Source: Pelatocladus maniniholoensis HA4357-MV3
GTDB lineage: Bacteria > Cyanobacteriota > Cyanobacteriia > Cyanobacteriales > Nostocaceae
DNA: 44,802 nt
Direction of reading: 5' to 3'
Assembly (NCBI GenBank): GCA_019359115.1
Contig: JAHHHW010000114.1
Coordinates: forward strand, 1 to 44,802
Shown here: piece after piece, positions 1 through 8,905 of the stretch
Layout of the letters: each line of letters begins with the position of its first letter
Position numbering within the stretch: the first letter of the stretch is position 1
Notes under the pieces: generated by a model
The model's input: the letters and a program-made list of their open reading frames with translations, nothing else
Told to the model about the DNA's origin: nothing
Database searches by the model: none
Translations under genes and position numbers: made by a program

Positions 1-58
1 CACCTTCTAAATATGTATCAAGTATTTTTTGACGAAAGTCGAGGGAATATGGTTTCAT
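1..58 (-). mobile_element. IS630-type transposase, N-terminal end only
   Basis: The complement of 1-58 encodes the first 19 residues of a transposase, MKPYSLDFRQKILDTYLEG, before the window ends. This matches the opening helix of IS630/Tc1-type cyanobacterial transposases, a helix-turn-helix DNA-binding start. A good ribosome site (AAGGAG) lies just upstream of the ATG at 58. The outer end of the element probably lies near position 110, where the reading frame of the neighbouring gene remnant begins. The rest of the gene is outside the window, so intactness cannot be judged. Confidence 0.75.
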
Positions 59-110
59 TTTTCTCCTTGAGGAGATGCACAGCTTTATCTTAATAAATGT
101 ACTTCATTAG

Positions 111-287
111 ACCGGTAAACGCTATAGCCAACAGCAACAGCAAACCCTGCAACGCTATTACGATGCTAATCAGTTACTGCTCGATTGCTTGAATAGCAAT
201 TGTGAGGTGACAACTGCTATCAGGCAGGAAATTGAAGCAACCTTATTATTGCCGACTAAGGAACTTGAGGACAGGGAATGGCAATAG
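111..287 (+). pseudogene. 3' remnant of a NACHT-type NTPase gene
   Basis: An open frame of 58 codons with no start codon runs from just after an in-frame TAG at 108-110 to a TAG at 285-287. It contains NQLLLDCLNSNCEVTTAIR followed by an acidic EIEATLLLP stretch. This resembles the conserved C-terminal tail of cyanobacterial NACHT-domain NTPases, where a LL-DCLNSDC-V---R-EIE-TLLLP pattern recurs. It directly abuts the end of the IS630-type element, so the simplest reading is that insertion of the element or a later rearrangement removed the rest of the gene. Family assignment is from memory of the pattern. Confidence 0.55.
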
Positions 288-627
288 AACTGAGGTTATT
301 TACCTACTGCTGTTTTTTAGAGTAGAGTACACAGATGAATAAGTATTTTGAAATTGTGAAATCGAGCGATCGCTTGATTATGCCTAAAATGTAGCAAAAT
401 CATCTAAGTGAGTTCTCCAAAATTTGACAAAATTCACCATTTGTGGGGATGTCAGTATTTAGTGAATCAGTAAAATTTATGCCAACAGGTTGAGTTACAA
501 AACTTTTTATTTGGCTTAATATTTGAGATACTGCAAAAAGCTAGGCGTGTTGTGCTGGGCAAGAATTTGGAATGCGCGCTCTTCTCAACTGTCCTGCTTG
601 ATAAATCTGCAACAGGAGTTTGACTGT
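288..627. other. intergenic region upstream of glgX
   Basis: About 340 bp between the NACHT remnant and glgX. It holds a HIP1-like GAGCGATCGC near 363 but no convincing gene. A TTGACA at 424-429 has no well-spaced -10 partner. The glgX frame stays open upstream to 523, but that extension does not resemble the family. Confidence 0.6.
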
Positions 628-2778
628 ATGTACTTCTCACTCTGGCCTGGTAGACCATATCCTCTGGGAGCAAACTGGGATGGCAAGGGTACTAATTTTG
701 CTATATTCTCAGAACATGCGACTTTAGTTGAATTGTGTCTATTCGATCAAAAAGGTCGAGAAACCCGGTTAGAAATTAAAGAAGTGACTAACTTCACTTG
801 GCATGGTTATGTGCCTGGAATTGGCCCTGGTCAAAGGTATGGTTTTAGAGTTCATGGCCCTTTTGCGCCGGAAGAAGGACATCGCTTTAACCCCAACAAA
901 CTATTAATTGATCCCTACGCTAAGGCAATTGATGGCGATGTCCGCTTTGGTGAAGAAATATTTGGTTATCGTTGGGATGATCCAAATGAAGATTTAGGTT
1001 TTTCTGAACTTGACGATGCTCATCTAGTTCCTAAATCAGTTGTTGTTGATCAGTCTTTTGATTGGGAAGGAGACGAATTGCTACGAACTCCCTGGCATGA
1101 GACTGTGATTTATGAAACTCATGTCAAGGGCTTTACTAAACTACACTCAGAAATTCCCCCAAAGCTACGTGGAACCTATGCTGGACTGGCTCATCCCGCC
1201 GCGATTTCTCACTTGCTATCCTTGGGTGTAACGGCAGTAGAATTAATGCCAATCCATCATTTTTTGGCCTATCCCGGACATTTAGTAGATAAGAACTTAA
1301 AAAATTACTGGGGCTACGATTCTATTTGCTACTTGGCTCCCTACTCTGGTTATAGTGCCAGTGGTTCTCTAGGACAACAGATGCGGGAGTTTAAGCAGAT
1401 GGTGAAGGCATTACACAATGCTGGCATTGAGGTGATCTTAGATGTAGTTTACAATCACACAGGTGAAGGCAACCACATGGGGCCAACTTTATCCCTACGT
1501 GGTATCGATAATGCTTCTTACTACCGTCTGGTTGATGGCAATTACCGTTACTACATGGACTTTACAGGTTGTGGTAATTCTCTTAACGTCCGCCATCCCC
1601 AAGTGCTAAAACTGATTATGGATAGTCTACGCTACTGGGTATTGGAATGCCATATTGATGGTTTCCGTTTTGACTTGGCATCGGCGTTAGCTAGAGAATT
1701 ATACGCGGTTGACCGTCTGGCAGCTTTCTTTGATATTATCCACCAAGATCCAGTAATCGCAGATGTGAAATTAATTGCTGAACCTTGGGATGTGGGTGAA
1801 GGAGGCTACCAAGTAGGCGAATTTCCTCTGTTATGGTCGGAGTGGAATGGTAGGTATCGCGATACTGTACGGGACTTTTGGCGTGGAGAAGACAGCCGCA
1901 TGGCAGAATTTGCTTATCGGTTTACAGGCAGTTCTGACTTATATGAGTTTAATGGCCGCAGTCCCAGCGCTAGTGTTAATTTTATTACTGCCCACGATGG
2001 CTTTACTCTCCATGACTTAGTTAGCTACAACGAAAAGCATAACGAAGCCAACGGCGAAGATAACCGAGACGGGGAAAGCCATAATCGTTCGTGGAATTGC
2101 GGTATTGAAGGTGACACTAATGACCGGGAAGTAACACAACTGCGGCGAAAGCAACTGCGGAACTTCTTGACTACGCTGTTTCTTTCCCAAGGTGTACCCA
2201 TGCTAGTAATGGGTGACGAAATGGGGCGATCGCAACGAGGAAACAACAATCCGTACTGTCAAGATAACGAAATTTCCTGGCTGGATTGGGATTTACAAGA
2301 AGAAAACGAAGCGCTGTTAGACTTTACTCGTCAATTAATTGATTTACGTCGCAGACATCCAGTCCTGCGAAGACGCAAATGGTTCCAAGGTCGAGCCATT
2401 CACGGCTCTGGTGTCCATGATATTTTGTGGTTTAACCCCGATGGTGGTGAAATGACAGAGGAACAATGGAACGATGGTTTTACAAAAGCGATCGGCATTT
2501 TCCTCAATGGCGAAGAAATCGCCACACCAGGGCCAAGGGGTGAGCGGATTATCGATGAAAACTTTTTATTATTCTTCAACGCCCACTACGAAATGGTGGA
2601 ATTCACAATTCCTAAAGGACTACAGGATTGGGAATGGCTCACCATTATTGATACTACTAAACCCCGCTTTGTGCAACGCGGTAAACGTTACATCGAAGAT
2701 AAACCTGTACAAGTAGAAGCGCGATCACTTGTGATGTTGCAACGTATGGGCAGAGTTTCTCACGATGATGAAGATTAG
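628..2778 (+). CDS. glgX: Glycogen debranching enzyme GlgX (isoamylase type)
   Basis: A 716-residue GH13 enzyme that hydrolyses alpha-1,6 branch points of glycogen in the cytoplasm. The start chosen is MYFSLWPGRPYPLGANWDG, with CAGGAG 10 bases upstream; an upstream extension to 523 is open but unlike the family. An N-terminal CBM48-like domain (about residues 8-110) is followed by the catalytic barrel. Visible motifs are DVVYNH (about 272), GFRFDLAS with nucleophile Asp349, AEPWD with acid/base Glu385, and TAHDG with Asp457. The length fits bacterial GlgX/TreX. It leads a same-strand series with treZ and treY, as in archaeal and actinobacterial treX-treY-treZ loci, so it probably supplies linear maltodextrins for trehalose synthesis. 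No frameshift is seen. Confidence 0.93.
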   Translation: MYFSLWPGRPYPLGANWDGKGTNFAIFSEHATLVELCLFDQKGRETRLEIKEVTNFTWHGYVPGIGPGQRYGFRVHGPFAPEEGHRFNPNKLLIDPYAKAIDGDVRFGEEIFGYRWDDPNEDLGFSELDDAHLVPKSVVVDQSFDWEGDELLRTPWHETVIYETHVKGFTKLHSEIPPKLRGTYAGLAHPAAISHLLSLGVTAVELMPIHHFLAYPGHLVDKNLKNYWGYDSICYLAPYSGYSASGSLGQQMREFKQMVKALHNAGIEVILDVVYNHTGEGNHMGPTLSLRGIDNASYYRLVDGNYRYYMDFTGCGNSLNVRHPQVLKLIMDSLRYWVLECHIDGFRFDLASALARELYAVDRLAAFFDIIHQDPVIADVKLIAEPWDVGEGGYQVGEFPLLWSEWNGRYRDTVRDFWRGEDSRMAEFAYRFTGSSDLYEFNGRSPSASVNFITAHDGFTLHDLVSYNEKHNEANGEDNRDGESHNRSWNCGIEGDTNDREVTQLRRKQLRNFLTTLFLSQGVPMLVMGDEMGRSQRGNNNPYCQDNEISWLDWDLQEENEALLDFTRQLIDLRRRHPVLRRRKWFQGRAIHGSGVHDILWFNPDGGEMTEEQWNDGFTKAIGIFLNGEEIATPGPRGERIIDENFLLFFNAHYEMVEFTIPKGLQDWEWLTIIDTTKPRFVQRGKRYIEDKPVQVEARSLVMLQRMGRVSHDDED

Positions 2779-2807
2779 GAATAGGGGATAGGGTATGAAT
2801 CAGTTAA

Positions 2808-2860
2808 CAGTGACCAGTTTAATTTGATAACTGATAACTGATAACTGATTAGTTATCTTC
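2808..2860. repeat. STRR cluster (TGATAAC heptamers)
   Basis: The glgX-treZ spacer holds three perfect tandem TGATAAC heptamers (2825-2845), preceded by related CAGTTAACAGTGACC. Flanking G-rich (2775-2793) and C-rich (2876-2893) tracts are roughly complementary and could fold the whole spacer into one stem. Confidence 0.8.
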
Positions 2861-2925
2861 CCACACTCCCCACATTCCCCTATCCCCCATTCCTCATAAC
2901 TAAACACTAACTATCAACAATCAAT

Positions 2926-4755
2926 ATGTATATCGGTTCTCAATATTTAGGCGATCGCACTTGCAAGTTTACTCTCTGGGCGCCCTTAGAGGGTAATGTT
3001 GCTGTTCATCTTGTTTCCCCAGAAGAAAAAATTATTCCCCTGCAAAAGGATGAAAGGGGGTATTGGCAGGGAACTGTCAATAACGTTGAGCCTGGATGTC
3101 TTTATTTTTACCAATTGGATGGTCAAGTTGACCGAGCTGATTCCGCTTCCCATTTTCAACCCCAAGGAGTTCATGGCCCTTCGCAAGTTGTTGACCACAG
3201 CAGCTTTAGCTGGACTGATGCCGAGTGGCAGGGAATTCCACTTGAGCAAATGGTCATTTATGAATTACATGTCTCTACTTTTACTGAAGAAGGTACATTT
3301 GAGTCCATAATTCCTCGGATTGCCGAATTGCTGGAATTAGGTATCAATGCGATTGAAATTATGCCCGTTGCTCAATTTCCAGGCGATCGCAACTGGGGCT
3401 ATGATGGTACTTTTCCCTATGCGGTACAAAATTCCTATGGTGGCGTTGATGGCTTGAAAAAATTAGTAGACGCCTGTCATCAGCAAGGAATGGCTGTAAT
3501 TTTAGATGTTGTCTATAACCATCTTGGCCCAGAAGGCAATTATCTTTGGGGATTCGGTACTTATTTTACTGACCATTACAAAACACCTTGGGGTAGTGCA
3601 GTTAATTTTGACGGGTCTTACAGTGATGGGGTGCGGAATTACTTTGTGCAGAATGCGCTGTACTGGCTAGAAACTTTCCATATTGACTGTTTGCGTTTGG
3701 ATGCAGTCCACGCTATCTATGATTTTGGCGCTAAACATATTTTGGCAGAGATTGCCGAAGCAGTTGCTGAACTTTCGCAACGAGGATATAAACGCTACCT
3801 GATTGCCGAAAGTGATTTAAACGATCCCCGCATTATCCGTTCTCCCGAAGTTGGTGGTTACGGGATTGACGCACAATGGAGTGATGATTTTCACCATGCT
3901 TTACATACTGTACTTACAGGAGAAAATCAAGGATACTATAAAGATTTTGGTCAATTAGAACAACTGGCCAAAGCATATCGCGAAGGTTTTGTTTACACTT
4001 GGGACTACTCTCCCCATCGTCATCGCTATCACGGGAATGAAGCAAGCGGTTGTTTTTCGCAGCAATTTGTAGTGTGTTCTCAAAACCATGATCAGGTAGG
4101 TAATCGGATGATGGGCGATCGCCTTACCTCCTTAATCTCCTTTGAAGGGTTAAAATTAACTGCGGCAGCTGTTTTGCTGTCTCCTTATGTTCCTTTGTTG
4201 TTTATGGGTGAAGAATATGGTGAAACTGCACCTTTTCTCTACTTTGTCAGTCACAGTGACCCTGACCTAATTAAAGGGGTGAGGGAAGGTAGAAAGGCAG
4301 AATTTGCTGCATTTTTTGAAATTTATGGTCAAGAAGCACCAGATCCGCAAGCAGTAGAGACGATGAAGCGATCGCGCTTAAATTGGGAAAAGCGTCATGA
4401 GGGCAAAAACCGGATGTTATGGTTGTTTTACCAAAAATTACTCAAACTGCGGAGAGAAATTCCTGCACTTGCTAATTTGGATCGCCATAACTTAGAAGCA
4501 TCGGTAATCGAACCAAACAAGGTTTTACAGCTGCGGCGGTGGTGTGAAAATAATCAAGTATTATGCTGGCTGAATTTTAGCCAAGAAGTTGGTAAGATAA
4601 AAGCAAATATACCTAGTGGTCCCTGGAAAAAACAACTGGACTCGGCTGATTCTGCTTGGGGTGGTGACAACTCCCAGTTACCCGAAATACTAGACACTGA
4701 ATCCCAGTCAACTTTTGCACTTAATCCTGAAAGTGTAGTTGTTTATTGTCAGTAG
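2926..4755 (+). CDS. treZ: Malto-oligosyltrehalose trehalohydrolase TreZ
   Basis: A 609-residue GH13 enzyme that releases free trehalose from maltooligosyl-trehalose, the second step of the TreY-TreZ pathway. The N-terminus FTLWAPLEGNVAVHLVSP is the usual beta-sandwich. The barrel motifs are DVVYNHLGPEGNYL (from about 194), LRLDAVHAI with nucleophile Asp259, LIAESDLND with Glu295, and QNHDQVGNR with Asp389. AVHAI after the nucleophile and ESDLND around the acid are characteristic of TreZ rather than branching enzymes. It sits 147 bp after glgX and 102 bp before treY on the same strand, and the three form a likely operon. The spacers are filled with short repeats, not obvious promoters. Confidence 0.94.
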   Translation: MYIGSQYLGDRTCKFTLWAPLEGNVAVHLVSPEEKIIPLQKDERGYWQGTVNNVEPGCLYFYQLDGQVDRADSASHFQPQGVHGPSQVVDHSSFSWTDAEWQGIPLEQMVIYELHVSTFTEEGTFESIIPRIAELLELGINAIEIMPVAQFPGDRNWGYDGTFPYAVQNSYGGVDGLKKLVDACHQQGMAVILDVVYNHLGPEGNYLWGFGTYFTDHYKTPWGSAVNFDGSYSDGVRNYFVQNALYWLETFHIDCLRLDAVHAIYDFGAKHILAEIAEAVAELSQRGYKRYLIAESDLNDPRIIRSPEVGGYGIDAQWSDDFHHALHTVLTGENQGYYKDFGQLEQLAKAYREGFVYTWDYSPHRHRYHGNEASGCFSQQFVVCSQNHDQVGNRMMGDRLTSLISFEGLKLTAAAVLLSPYVPLLFMGEEYGETAPFLYFVSHSDPDLIKGVREGRKAEFAAFFEIYGQEAPDPQAVETMKRSRLNWEKRHEGKNRMLWLFYQKLLKLRREIPALANLDRHNLEASVIEPNKVLQLRRWCENNQVLCWLNFSQEVGKIKANIPSGPWKKQLDSADSAWGGDNSQLPEILDTESQSTFALNPESVVVYCQ

Positions 4756-4757
4756 TC

Positions 4758-4855
4758 TTTTGTCATTAGTCATTTGTCCTTTGTCATTTGTAATTCTAAT
4801 GAGCAATAGCTAATGACTAATGACCAATGACCAATAACCATTGACTAATAACTAA
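4758..4855. repeat. Inverted STRR array between treZ and treY
   Basis: The left half carries TTTGTCATTAGTCATTTGTC-type units and the right half carries the complementary class, TAATGACTAATGACCAATGA and relatives. The heptamers therefore face each other and the transcript could form a long imperfect hairpin. The array ends three bases before the treY start codon. Confidence 0.8.
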
Positions 4856-4857
4856 TC

Positions 4858-7692
4858 ATGGAAATACCAGTAGCAACATACCGGATACAGTTTACCCCTA
4901 GCTTTGGTTTTGATCAAGCCAAGGCGATCGCTTCTTACTTAGCAGAACTAGGAATATCTAATTTATACGCATCCCCAATTTTAACTGCCAGAAAAGGTAG
5001 TACTCACGGTTACGATACTGTTAACCCCAACGAAATTAATCCCGAATTAGGCGGAAAAGAGAAGTTTTTTGAATTAGTTGAAGAACTCAAGCATTTTAAT
5101 CTCGGTTGGGTGCAAGATATAGTACCCAACCATATGGCATTTGATAGTCAAAATCACATGCTTGTAGATGTTCTGGAAAATGGTTTTGACTCTCAATATC
5201 GAGAGTTTTTTGATATTGATTGGCATCATCATTATCCAGAAAATCAAGGCAAAGTTTTAGCACCTTTTTTAGGTAAATTTTGTGGTGATTGTTTAGAAAG
5301 TGGTGAACTCAAGCTCCAATATGATCACAGTGGTCTAACTATCAACTATTACTCACTAAAATTTCCCATTCGGATTGAATCTTACTCTCAAGTTTTTACC
5401 TACGATGTAGGACGTATACGAGATAAATTAGGTAGAGATCATCCTCATTTTATGAAATTTCTGAGTATTCTCTACATGTTGAAATACATTCCATCAGGGG
5501 AGGAAGGAAGAGAACGCTACGACCAGATTATTATTACCAAACGCATGTTATGGGAACTGTGGAATGATAGTCCCGAAATTAAAGAATTTATCGAAGATAA
5601 TATTCGTAAATTTAATGGTGAATCGGGAAACCCTGAAAGTTTTAATCATTTAGAAAACCTCCTCAATGAACAATTTTTCCGTCTTGCTTATTGGAAAGTT
5701 GGAAATGAAGAACTCAATTACAGACGTTTTTTTACTGTTAATGATCTCATTTCACTCAAAATAGAAGACGAACAAGTTTTTCATGCTACTCATACCTGTA
5801 TCTTAAAACTAGTTGAAGAGGGAATAATTAGCGGTTTAAGAATTGACCATATTGATGGTCTTTATGATCCGGCACAATATCTCAATCGACTACGAGAACA
5901 TGCTCCTGATGTTTATTTAGTTGTAGAAAAAATCCTTGAACCCCATGAAGAATTGCCAATAAATTGGCCAATTCAAGGTACAACTGGTTATGATTTTCTC
6001 AATCAAGTAAATGGCATTTTCTGCCAACAATCAACAGAATCCGAGTTCAATTCTATTTATCAGCGCTTTTTAGGGAGAAAAGTTGATTGTGAGGAATTAA
6101 TTGACCAAAACAAAAGATTAATTATTAGTAGACACCTAGCAGGAGATATTGATAATTTAGCTCACTTACTGAAGCAAATTTCTGGTCGCTATCGCTATGC
6201 TAGTGACTTTACAATGTACGGCTTAAAAGCTGCTTTAGTAGAAATTTTGGCATTGTTTCCTATTTATCGCACCTATATTAATGGCGCAGGAGCTAGCAAA
6301 GCAGATCGGGAATATATTCAGCAGGTAATGACACAAGCTAAAAAGAATATTCCCAACTTCCTCAACGAATTAAGCTTTATTGAAAAGTTTCTCATCCTTG
6401 ACATTGATGAAGACCTCTCCCCAGAAGATCAGGAACAATGGTTGCATTTCTTGATGCGTTTACAACAATTTACTGGGCCATTGATGGCGAAAGGCGTAGA
6501 AGATACAGTTTTATATGTCTATAATCGCCTAGTCTCGCTCAATGAAGTCGGTTCTCATCCCACAGATTTTGGTATTTCTCTAGAAGATTTCCATACTTTC
6601 AATCAACAGCGTGCTTCTCAATGGCCCCACGCCATGAATGCTAGTTCTACCCACGATACCAAACGTGGTGAAGACATGCGCGCTCGAATTAATGTACTCT
6701 CGGAAATTCCCGAAGAGTGGGAAATTCATCTCAAAGAGTGGCGTGAGATTAATGCTCCCTACAAAGAAACTGTAAATAAACAGGATGTACCAACTCCCAA
6801 CGATGAATACTTTTTCTATCAATCATTGATAGGGGCGTTTCCCTATAAAGACGAAGAGTATCCAGGCTTTGTTGAGCGGATACAACAATATATTATTAAA
6901 GCTATCCGTGAAGCCAAAGTCCATACAGCTTGGCTTAAACCAGATACAGCCTATGAAAATGCTTTCACTAATTTTGCCGATCGCGTCTTGAAAGATCCTC
7001 AGAATAATCCATTTCTGGAAGCTTTCCGTCCGTTCCAACGCAAAATCCAACACTACGGCATTTTAAATTCTCTCTCCCAGACGTTAGTGAAGGCAACTGC
7101 TCCAGGTTTACCAGATTTTTATCAAGGATCGGAACTTTGGGATTTAAGTATGGTAGATCCGGATAACCGTCGTCCGGTAGACTTTGAAATCCGACAAGAA
7201 TATCTGCAAGACATCAAAACCAAAGCAGCACAAGACATGTCAAGCTTAATTGCAGAGTTGCTGCAAACCCCAGAAGATGGACGAGTGAAGCTATTCTTGA
7301 CTTATCAACTTTTACAAGCACGGCGAAAATACTTAGATGTATTCCAATGGGGAACCTATGTCAAATTGTCGGTAGCAGGTAGCTTGAAAAGCCATGTTGT
7401 AAGTTTTGCTAGAGAATTACCAGACACGAAAATAATTGCGATCGCTCCTCGTTTCCTCACCTCCTTAGTTAAAGAAGGCGAGTATCCTTTGGGTGAACAA
7501 GTATGGCACGAAACCCGCATTGTTCCCCCTGCTGGTTCCTCTGATATTTGGTATGACGCCATCACTGGACAGAAAGTACAAGGCGAAGATACCCTGTGGT
7601 TGCGGGAGATATTACAACAGTTCCCTGTAGCGTTGTTGGTTAATCAAGTAGAAACATCAACAGTAGAAGGTAAAAATCAGGAAGCAGAATAG
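4858..7692 (+). CDS. treY: Malto-oligosyltrehalose synthase TreY
   Basis: A 944-residue GH13 enzyme that isomerises the reducing-end alpha-1,4 bond of maltodextrins to the alpha,alpha-1,1 bond of trehalose. The N-terminus YRIQFTPSFGFDQA, then YASPILTARKGSTHGYDTVN, is diagnostic. Catalytic motifs are IVPNHMAFD, GLRIDHIDGLYDP (Asp330), VVEKIL (Glu357) and SSTHDTKRGED (His599, Asp600). GTTGYDF and PGLPDFYQGSELWDLSMVDPDNRRP are also typical. The length is close to other cyanobacterial TreY proteins. It follows treZ on the same strand. treH, which I recall next to treY and treZ in Anabaena, is not downstream here; the next gene is ccdA. Confidence 0.95.
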   Translation: MEIPVATYRIQFTPSFGFDQAKAIASYLAELGISNLYASPILTARKGSTHGYDTVNPNEINPELGGKEKFFELVEELKHFNLGWVQDIVPNHMAFDSQNHMLVDVLENGFDSQYREFFDIDWHHHYPENQGKVLAPFLGKFCGDCLESGELKLQYDHSGLTINYYSLKFPIRIESYSQVFTYDVGRIRDKLGRDHPHFMKFLSILYMLKYIPSGEEGRERYDQIIITKRMLWELWNDSPEIKEFIEDNIRKFNGESGNPESFNHLENLLNEQFFRLAYWKVGNEELNYRRFFTVNDLISLKIEDEQVFHATHTCILKLVEEGIISGLRIDHIDGLYDPAQYLNRLREHAPDVYLVVEKILEPHEELPINWPIQGTTGYDFLNQVNGIFCQQSTESEFNSIYQRFLGRKVDCEELIDQNKRLIISRHLAGDIDNLAHLLKQISGRYRYASDFTMYGLKAALVEILALFPIYRTYINGAGASKADREYIQQVMTQAKKNIPNFLNELSFIEKFLILDIDEDLSPEDQEQWLHFLMRLQQFTGPLMAKGVEDTVLYVYNRLVSLNEVGSHPTDFGISLEDFHTFNQQRASQWPHAMNASSTHDTKRGEDMRARINVLSEIPEEWEIHLKEWREINAPYKETVNKQDVPTPNDEYFFYQSLIGAFPYKDEEYPGFVERIQQYIIKAIREAKVHTAWLKPDTAYENAFTNFADRVLKDPQNNPFLEAFRPFQRKIQHYGILNSLSQTLVKATAPGLPDFYQGSELWDLSMVDPDNRRPVDFEIRQEYLQDIKTKAAQDMSSLIAELLQTPEDGRVKLFLTYQLLQARRKYLDVFQWGTYVKLSVAGSLKSHVVSFARELPDTKIIAIAPRFLTSLVKEGEYPLGEQVWHETRIVPPAGSSDIWYDAITGQKVQGEDTLWLREILQQFPVALLVNQVETSTVEGKNQEAE

Positions 7693-7724
7693 CATAAATT
7701 ATCTCGTCCCACAATTTATTGCAA

Positions 7725-8010
7725 GGCGCTAATGGGGAGCATCCCTCATGTTCAAAAAACCCGCCTGCGATTGAAATCGCAGTCTCATGGCGAAAGTCTG
7801 CTTTAAGCAGACTACTACTCGTCAAGTTTAAATTGATGGATAAGAAAGTTCGTAGTAAGGACTTAAGTCCTTATTTTTTAAGCACGCGCATTGCTTACTA
7901 CAAACCCTTAATTCAAACTTGATGACCTACTACTACTTGATTTATTTGAGTCGTCTTCAGACGACTTGTGCTATGAGCAAAGGGTTTAAACCCTTTGCTT
8001 TGCTCTGAAC
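7725..8010. repeat. Composite array of short palindromes
   Basis: The treY-ccdA spacer contains five distinct palindromes in a row. They are GCGATT-GA-AATCGC (7767-7780), AGTCTGCTT/TAAGCAGACT (7795-7813), AAGGACTTAAGTCCTT (7857-7872), AGTCGTCT-TC-AGACGACT (7949-7966), and a perfect 22-bp GCAAAGGGTTT plus its complement (7977-7998). Direct links such as TTTATTTGAGTC join them. Related modules recur at 8814-8831 and, in reverse order, at 11374-11465. No coding function is apparent. Confidence 0.85.
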
Positions 8011-8078
8011 AACCCCACCCCATAGCGTAAATTAAGCTAAAATTCAAGCAGTGCAAGGACTTTCCATTTATCTAGCCC

Positions 8079-8813
8079 ATGCTTGAAAATCTGCAAACCC
8101 AATTTTACGAACTAGAACAATTCGCCAACTCCCTTGTCTCTAATCAGTTGACGCATCTAAGTTTATTAAGCGTTGGTATAATTTTTTTTGCCGGACTAAT
8201 TACCAGTCTGACGCCGTGTATGCTGTCTATGCTGCCGATTACTATTGGCTACATTGGCGGTTATGAAACAAAAAGTCGTCTACAATCAGCCGCCCAATCT
8301 ACTTGGTTTGCTTTAGGATTAGCAACCACTCTTGCAAGTTTGGGAATAATAGCAGCTTTAGTTGGAAAAGTCTACGGACAAATCGGTATCGGTTTGCCAA
8401 TTATTGTAAGTGTGATAGCTATCCTAATGGGGCTAAATTTACTAGAAGCTTTGCCCTTGCAAATGCCCTCTTTTAGTGGTACTGATTGGATTTCTCAAGA
8501 ATTACCTCAAGGTGTACGAGCCTATGCGCTCGGTCTGAGTTTTGGTTTAGTCGCCTCTCCTTGCAGTACTCCTGTTTTAGCAAGTTTACTAGGTTGGGTT
8601 GCTAATACACAAGACCTAATTTTAGGTGCGGTTTTGCTCATTTCTTACACCGCAGGACATGTAGCACCATTAATTTTAGCAGGTACGTTTACTGCTTCTA
8701 TAAAAAAAATACTAGAATTACGCCGTTGGTCTAGTTGGATTAATCCAATTAGCGGAGCTTTGTTAGTAGGATTTGGTGTTTTTTCCCTCGTTTCTCGTAT
8801 TCCTTTTAGTTAA
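8079..8813 (+). CDS. ccdA: Cytochrome c biogenesis protein CcdA (thiol-disulfide transporter)
   Basis: A 244-residue polytopic membrane protein of the DsbD/CcdA family that passes reducing power across the thylakoid or plasma membrane. It keeps apocytochrome c cysteines reduced for heme attachment (System II). Hydrophobic segments run from about residue 28 onward. The two redox cysteines are in TSLTPCMLSMLPI (Cys47) and LVASPCSTPVLASLL (Cys162), each followed by the family's proline. It lies upstream of ccs1 on the same strand, separated by 92 bp containing a palindromic repeat, which fits the CcdA-Ccs1 pairing of cyanobacteria and plastids. Confidence 0.92.
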   Translation: MLENLQTQFYELEQFANSLVSNQLTHLSLLSVGIIFFAGLITSLTPCMLSMLPITIGYIGGYETKSRLQSAAQSTWFALGLATTLASLGIIAALVGKVYGQIGIGLPIIVSVIAILMGLNLLEALPLQMPSFSGTDWISQELPQGVRAYALGLSFGLVASPCSTPVLASLLGWVANTQDLILGAVLLISYTAGHVAPLILAGTFTASIKKILELRRWSSWINPISGALLVGFGVFSLVSRIPFS

Positions 8814-8831
8814 AGTCTGCTTAAGCAGACT
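8814..8831. repeat. AGTCTGCTTAAGCAGACT palindrome
   Basis: An 18-bp perfect palindrome begins at the ccdA stop codon and is followed by ACTTGATTTATTTGAGTC, the same linker seen near 7935. It belongs to the palindrome family at 7725-8010. It may act as a transcript-end or attenuating hairpin between ccdA and ccs1. Confidence 0.75.
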
Positions 8832-8905
8832 ACTTGATTTATTTGAGTCTACGCTCCTACTAACAACCAATTACCAACCAAAAACTGACTACTAACAATT
8901 TACAA

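Noticed and set aside
523-627. N-terminal extension of glgX
   Set aside because: The first 35 codons do not resemble GlgX; the ATG at 628 has a ribosome site and the family's YFSLWPG start.
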